A stretch of DNA of 64,000 nucleotides, taken from the NCBI RefSeq assembly GCF_016427535.1, contig NZ_JAELXV010000010.1, positions 1-64,000 on the forward strand, given 5' to 3'. Both the position numbers and the translations under genes were made by a program. The stretch's first letter is position 1. Each line of letters begins with the position of its first letter. This stretch comes from Hymenobacter sp. BT559 (GTDB lineage Bacteria; Bacteroidota; Bacteroidia; Cytophagales; Hymenobacteraceae). The notes under the pieces are model-generated. The model made no database searches. It had not been told where the DNA came from and saw only the letters and a program-made list of their open reading frames with translations. Shown here piece by piece: positions 59,548 through 64,000 of this stretch.

Positions 59548-62055
59548 ATGCCCGCACCCGCCGAACCTGCCGCCCTCGCTCTCATTGTAGAAGACGAGTT
59601 TCTGATTGCCAATGACCTAGGTGACATCCTGGAAGCGGCGGGCTACCAAGTGCTGGGATTGGCTGAATCGGGTGCGGAGGCGCGGGCGATGGTGGCCGAA
59701 ACGCGGCCTAGCGTGGTCTTGCTCGATATCTTTTTGAAAGGCGAAGAGACGGGTATTGAGCTGGCGCACTGGCTGAATGAGCAGCACATTCCCTTCGTGT
59801 TTCTGTCGGCTAACCTCACCGACGACGTGCTGGCGGCGGCAAAAGTGACCGAGCCGTACGGCTTCCTCAACAAGCCCTTTCGCGAGCGCGACGTGCTCGC
59901 GGCTCTTGAAATAGCCCGCTACCGCCACGCCCACAGCCAGGAGGCCAAGCTGCGCCAGCAGCAGCAAACCCAGATAGCTGTGAACGAGGCCATTGCCACG
60001 CTGCACGACCGTGAGCAGCTGTGCCGCGCCATCGCCACGCAGGTAAATCAGTCCGTGCCCATCAACGTGCTCAATCTGTGCCTGAGCCAGCCCGAAGAGC
60101 AGATTTTTTACTGGATGCTGCTGCGCCGCACGCCCCAGGGTACGTTTGAGCGGGTGCGCTTACCGGAGCTACTGGGTCCCGATACGCCTTCGGAACGGCT
60201 AAGTATGCTCGCTCACCCCACGGCCGCCGAGCTAGGCGAGCGGCGGGGCATTTTTAGCGGACCGGATTTTGAGGCTTTGAGCCAAGAGTTCAGCATGGCC
60301 CGGGCGGTGGGCGAGACCTTCGGGGTGCAATCCATGGCGTTTTTCCCGGTGGTGTTGCAGCAGCGCACGTTTACCAGCCTGCAATTTGGTACCACGGCCG
60401 CCGCTGGGTTTTCGACCGATGACTACGCCGCCATCAGTCTCATCATTCCGCAGATTGCGCTGGCGCTGGATAACTTGCTGGCCTACGAAGAGTTGGAAAG
60501 CCGGCGGCTGATTAAGGCCACCGAGCTAACCGTGGCCAGCGCCTTCCGCAACGGCCGCAACATTGCCGAAATAGCGCCTCATGTCGCGGCGGCCATCAGC
60601 GAGTTGCTGCCCATCAACCTGCTCAGCTTCTACCGGGTAGGGCGCGTGTTGCGCCACCCCAGCGCGATGGATGCCACCGTCGGCAACCAAGACGGCCATT
60701 TTCAACTCCTGCCCTTGGAAGCCATGCCCTTGCCCGACAGTACAGAAGAGGCAGCCCGACTTTTAGACGGTATGGATGCCTGGCTGCGACAGCCGCTGCT
60801 CAACGTAGGGGAGGCCGCCGCGCAAGCTCGCGACCTAAACCCCGTGACCCGCTACTACGGCAACCTGCTCCAGCTTAAGTCTTCTATGTCGGTGCCCATC
60901 CGGCTCAAAGACCAGCCCGCCATCCTGCTCATCGTGGCCAGTAAGGCGGCCTACGCGTTTACAACGAAAGACCTGCAACTCCTGCAAGAGTTGGCTGAGC
61001 AGCTCGCCGTGGCCCTAGACAATCTACTGGCCTACGAGCGCATCCGGCTGCTGAGCGAGCAGCTGGAGCAGGAAAATACCTACCTCAGCGAGGAACTGAA
61101 AACCAGCCACAACTTCGAAGAAATCATTGGCACGAGCCCCGCGCTGCTGGCCGTGCTGCGGGGGGTAGGGCAGGTGGCACCCACCGATGCCACCGTGCTG
61201 CTGCTGGGCGAAACTGGCACTGGCAAAGAGCTCATTGCCCGCGCCGTGCACGACCGTTCGCCGCGCAGCGCCCGCACGATGGTGAAGGTAAATTGCGCCG
61301 CTTTACCCCCGCAACTCATGGAATCGGAGCTATTTGGCCACGAAAAAGGCAGCTACACCGGCGCCACCGAGCGGCGCATCGGCAAGTTTGAGCTAGCGCA
61401 CGGCAGTACCCTTTTTCTGGACGAAATCGGCGAGCTGCCCTTAGAGCTGCAAGCCAAACTGCTGCGAGCTCTCCAGGAAAAAGAGATTGAGCGCCTAGGT
61501 GGTAAAGGACCGCTCCGGGTAGATGTGCGCATTATCGCGGCTACCAACCGCGAGCTGGCCACAGAAGTGGCTACTGGCCGCTTCCGCGCTGACCTCTACT
61601 ACCGGCTCAACGTGTTTCCGCTGGAGTTGCCGCCGCTCCGCACCCGCCCCGACGACCTGCTGCCCCTCGCCACCTATTTTCTGCGTAAGCTCAGCCAGAA
61701 GCTCGGCAAGCCCTTTACGAGCATTGCCAACGCTTCCCTACAGCAAATTCAGCACTACGCCTGGCCGGGCAACATCCGGGAACTGGAAAACGTGTTGGAG
61801 CGGGCCGCCATTCTGTCCGCCCCCCCGACGCTTGTACTCGCCGCGCCTCTGGTGTCCAGCGTCCCGCCCCGCCAGCAGGTGAAGCCCATGCAAGACACCA
61901 TGCGCGAGACTATTATGGCCGCCCTCACCCAAACCAACTACCGTATCCGCGGGTCGCGCGGGGCCGCCGTGCTGCTAGGCGTGAAGGCCACTACACTGGA
62001 AGCCCGCATGAAAAAGCTCGGTATTCCCTCGCGCAAGGAAAGCCGCACCGATTAG
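59548..62055 (+). CDS. Sigma-54 interaction response regulator with GAF domains, 835 aa
   Basis: The receiver domain (1-130) has Asp60 in [14 protein letters not shown] and Lys in FLNKPF. Two GAF-like domains (about 145-310 and 325-500) follow. The AAA+ core (about 530-755) has Walker A GETGTGKE (Lys560) and GSYTGA (601-606), a variant of the GAFTGA sigma-54 loop. The end carries a Fis-type helix-turn-helix (about 785-830, [20 protein letters not shown]). It activates sigma-54 promoters in response to phosphorylation and GAF ligands. Convergent with the TPR kinase, stops 7 bp apart; that kinase is a likely partner. Confidence 0.93.
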   Translation: MPAPAEPAALALIVEDEFLIANDLGDILEAAGYQVLGLAESGAEARAMVAETRPSVVLLDIFLKGEETGIELAHWLNEQHIPFVFLSANLTDDVLAAAKVTEPYGFLNKPFRERDVLAALEIARYRHAHSQEAKLRQQQQTQIAVNEAIATLHDREQLCRAIATQVNQSVPINVLNLCLSQPEEQIFYWMLLRRTPQGTFERVRLPELLGPDTPSERLSMLAHPTAAELGERRGIFSGPDFEALSQEFSMARAVGETFGVQSMAFFPVVLQQRTFTSLQFGTTAAAGFSTDDYAAISLIIPQIALALDNLLAYEELESRRLIKATELTVASAFRNGRNIAEIAPHVAAAISELLPINLLSFYRVGRVLRHPSAMDATVGNQDGHFQLLPLEAMPLPDSTEEAARLLDGMDAWLRQPLLNVGEAAAQARDLNPVTRYYGNLLQLKSSMSVPIRLKDQPAILLIVASKAAYAFTTKDLQLLQELAEQLAVALDNLLAYERIRLLSEQLEQENTYLSEELKTSHNFEEIIGTSPALLAVLRGVGQVAPTDATVLLLGETGTGKELIARAVHDRSPRSARTMVKVNCAALPPQLMESELFGHEKGSYTGATERRIGKFELAHGSTLFLDEIGELPLELQAKLLRALQEKEIERLGGKGPLRVDVRIIAATNRELATEVATGRFRADLYYRLNVFPLELPPLRTRPDDLLPLATYFLRKLSQKLGKPFTSIANASLQQIQHYAWPGNIRELENVLERAAILSAPPTLVLAAPLVSSVPPRQQVKPMQDTMRETIMAALTQTNYRIRGSRGAAVLLGVKATTLEARMKKLGIPSRKESRTD

Positions 62056-62062
62056 CAATGAC

Positions 62063-64000
62063 CTAGGCCACAGCTTCGGCATAAACAGGCTTTTTGCTCG
62101 TGTCAAATTGCAGGCTGAGGCACACACCGTCGGCCGTGCTCATGGTCAGTTGACCGTCAATCTGGCGGCTCAAACCCTTAATAATGACCATACCCAAGCT
62201 GCGGCTACGCTTCAAGTCAAAGCCCGGTGGCAAACCCACCCCATCGTCGGAGATGGTGAGCTGGTAGTGCTGCGGCGCCAGGCAAGCCAGGCCGACTGTG
62301 AGCGTGCCGCGTCGCGGCGGTGGAAAGGCATGCTTAAGTGCATTGGTCACGGCCTCGTTGATAATGAGCCCTAGGGGCGTTGCCACCGTGGTTTCCAGCT
62401 CAATAGGGGCCAGCTCTAGCTTCGTTTGTACTGACTGCTGGCGGTCAAAAGACTGTACTAGGTATGTCACGATTTCGCGACTGTACTCAGCCATGTTCAC
62501 GCGGCCAATGTTGTCGGTTTGATAAAGCTTTTGGTGAAGCAGGGCCATCACCTGCACCCGGTTCTGGCTCTCGCGGATGGCGGCCATCGCCTGCGGGTCG
62601 AGCAAGTGGCGCGACTGAGTTGCCAGCAAGCTGCTCACCACTTGCAGGTTGTTCTTCACCCGGTGGTGGATTTCCTTGAGCATCCAATCCTTTTCTACCA
62701 GCAACTCCTGCCGCTCTCCTAGCAGTTGGTCCTTCTCCCTCAGCACCTGTTCCAGTTCCTCATTCTTGCGACTGGTTTGCGCCTGCTGAGCTTCCAGCGC
62801 ATGTTGCTTTTGCTCCAGCAAGTGGGCGCTGCGCTGCTTGAGGCGGTAGCGGTTGTAGCCTAGCCCCAACACCAAAACCAGTAGGGCCGCCCCCCCCAGC
62901 ATGGCGTTGCGCTGCAACTCGCGCTGCCCAATGGTTAGCTGCTGCACTTGGTTTTGCTTGGTCAGCAAGGCAATGCTCTGCTCACGCTTTTCAGTGTCGA
63001 ATTGCACCTGCAAGGCGGCCATTTGCTTGCTGTTCTTCTCACTGAAAATGCTGTCGTTGATGGCTTTGTAGCGCTTGTAGTACGCAATGGCAGAAGGCAA
63101 ATTTCCTTGGGCTGAATCGACTTTATACAGGAGTAAGCAAGCGTGCGCCAAGCTGTTGCGGGTAAGCACTACCTGGCCCGCCGCTAATGATTTGGTAAGG
63201 TAAGAGCGCGCTTTGGCGTACTGCTTGGTAGCCAAGTAGCAAGCCCCCAAGGTTAGGTAGGCCCCGTGCAGCACCCGGGTGTTATCAACAACATTCTTGC
63301 TCTTGAGGTAGGATTCTATTTGCTGGCAATGGGCAGTAGCCAAGTCATACTGTTTGGTACGCAGGTAGCAACTCACCAGCCCTTGGGCTACCGCTAAGCG
63401 AGCGTAATCATCCTGGGGTGGATATGCCTTGCTCTTGGCAAGAATCAGCGCCAGCGCCGCTTGAGGCTGGTTTTTGGCCAGCAAGATTCGGGCAATAGTA
63501 GAGGTCAGCCCCAGCGCCGTTTGGCTGTAGTGGTTGGCTTCCGCGCTACGCAACGCCAGCCGATAGTACTGAAGTATCTTTTCTCGCTCGTCGAACTGCT
63601 GGTATACAGCGCCCACCCGCATATAATAGGTGCACAGCAGCAGGGTGTCTTGGCTGCGCTTGGCACTCGCTACGGCCGCCAGCGCGTATTGGAGCGCGTC
63701 TTTGTAATTGCCCAGGGCATCGTTGGTGGCGGCTAGTAGGTCGAGAGAAGAATGCTGCTTACGGTAGCCGGCCGCTTTATAGAGGGCCAGGCTGCGCAGC
63801 AGTTCTTCTCGCGCCCGTGCGGGCTTACCCTGCATCAAGTAGGCATCCGCTAGTTCTCGCAGCACCCGGGCCTCCTGCACCTGGTCACGCACAGCCCCAA
63901 ACAGCCGGATAGCCTGCTCGAAATATCGAATCCGCTGCGGGTGGAGCGCCATCGACTTCTCATAGGTTTCGCTGAGTAGGTACCAGCCAATGGCTTCCCG
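62063..64000 (-). CDS. TPR-repeat sensor histidine kinase (HisKA_2 type), truncated by the window edge
   Basis: The frame is open to base 64000 and continues TPR-like (AIGWYLLSETYEKSMALHP), so the ATG at 63952 is probably internal; 645 residues are visible. About eight TPR units (to about residue 330) sense by protein contact, then one membrane helix (about 345-365, GGAALLVLVLGLGYNRYR), a coiled coil, and a HisKA_2 dimer helix with His445 in EIHHRVKNNLQVVSSLL. The HATPase domain has NEAVTNALKHAF, SDDGVGLPPGF and RSLGMVII. Such TPR kinases with short cytoplasmic ends are common in Bacteroidota. Likely partner of the sigma-54 regulator. Confidence 0.88.
   Translation of the reverse strand, partial: REAIGWYLLSETYEKSMALHPQRIRYFEQAIRLFGAVRDQVQEARVLRELADAYLMQGKPARAREELLRSLALYKAAGYRKQHSSLDLLAATNDALGNYKDALQYALAAVASAKRSQDTLLLCTYYMRVGAVYQQFDEREKILQYYRLALRSAEANHYSQTALGLTSTIARILLAKNQPQAALALILAKSKAYPPQDDYARLAVAQGLVSCYLRTKQYDLATAHCQQIESYLKSKNVVDNTRVLHGAYLTLGACYLATKQYAKARSYLTKSLAAGQVVLTRNSLAHACLLLYKVDSAQGNLPSAIAYYKRYKAINDSIFSEKNSKQMAALQVQFDTEKREQSIALLTKQNQVQQLTIGQRELQRNAMLGGAALLVLVLGLGYNRYRLKQRSAHLLEQKQHALEAQQAQTSRKNEELEQVLREKDQLLGERQELLVEKDWMLKEIHHRVKNNLQVVSSLLATQSRHLLDPQAMAAIRESQNRVQVMALLHQKLYQTDNIGRVNMAEYSREIVTYLVQSFDRQQSVQTKLELAPIELETTVATPLGLIINEAVTNALKHAFPPPRRGTLTVGLACLAPQHYQLTISDDGVGLPPGFDLKRSRSLGMVIIKGLSRQIDGQLTMSTADGVCLSLQFDTSKKPVYAEAVA

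Overview
The window looks like a chromosomal segment of a GC-rich member of the Bacteroidota, most like Hymenobacter or a close relative. The evidence is the roughly 60% GC, promoters with the Bacteroidota -7 box (TAnnTTTG) and no need for a Shine-Dalgarno, outer-membrane carboxypeptidase-regulatory/TonB-type proteins, and large families of soluble multi-PAS kinases. The genus is an inference. No tRNA, rRNA or CRISPR array was seen.

Layout. 0-2 kb: three unrecognised minus-strand genes, then a tiny ribbon-helix-helix regulator with its own operators and a perfect terminator. 2-11.2 kb: three paralogous cytoplasmic multi-PAS histidine kinases with a lone receiver protein between two of them. 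11.4-26 kb: an OmpR-type two-component system with a PAP2 phosphatase, a TolC/adaptor/RND efflux operon, a PepSY-like protein with a large outer-membrane receptor, and a PAP2/COG4705/beta-propeller operon. Three promoters in this block share one sequence element, which suggests one regulon, probably run by the local two-component pair.

26.5-45.6 kb is an accessory island bounded by serine recombinase genes (one at the left, a divergent pair at the right). Its cargo is an SH3 lipoprotein-like protein, a MazG-type NTP pyrophosphohydrolase with a nuclease-helicase fusion, an HNH endonuclease, a short self-contained transcription unit, a voltage-gated K+ channel homologue, a complete His-Xaa-Ser (Hxs) peptide-modification locus with two radical SAM enzymes, and an AT-rich ABC-three-component conflict system preceded by an unrecognised protein. 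The right-hand recombinase gene is flanked by a perfect 18-bp palindrome and a degenerate copy of it, which are candidate recombination or operator sites.

45.6-64 kb returns to chromosome-like genes: a receiver/glutaredoxin-like/thioredoxin-reductase-like fusion that lacks the redox cysteines, an SDR, a cyclic-nucleotide-domain histidine kinase with a UBP zinc finger, a TlpA-type thioredoxin, a DUF305/beta-propeller pair, a run of small-molecule/stress genes (cupin, esterase, NADP-binding reductase, GNAT, pirin), two Crp/Fnr regulators, a sigma-54 response regulator, and a TPR histidine kinase cut by the window edge. Two FNR-type boxes sit at exactly the same distance from identical -7 boxes before the UBP and pirin genes, so the nearby Crp/Fnr proteins probably control both operons.
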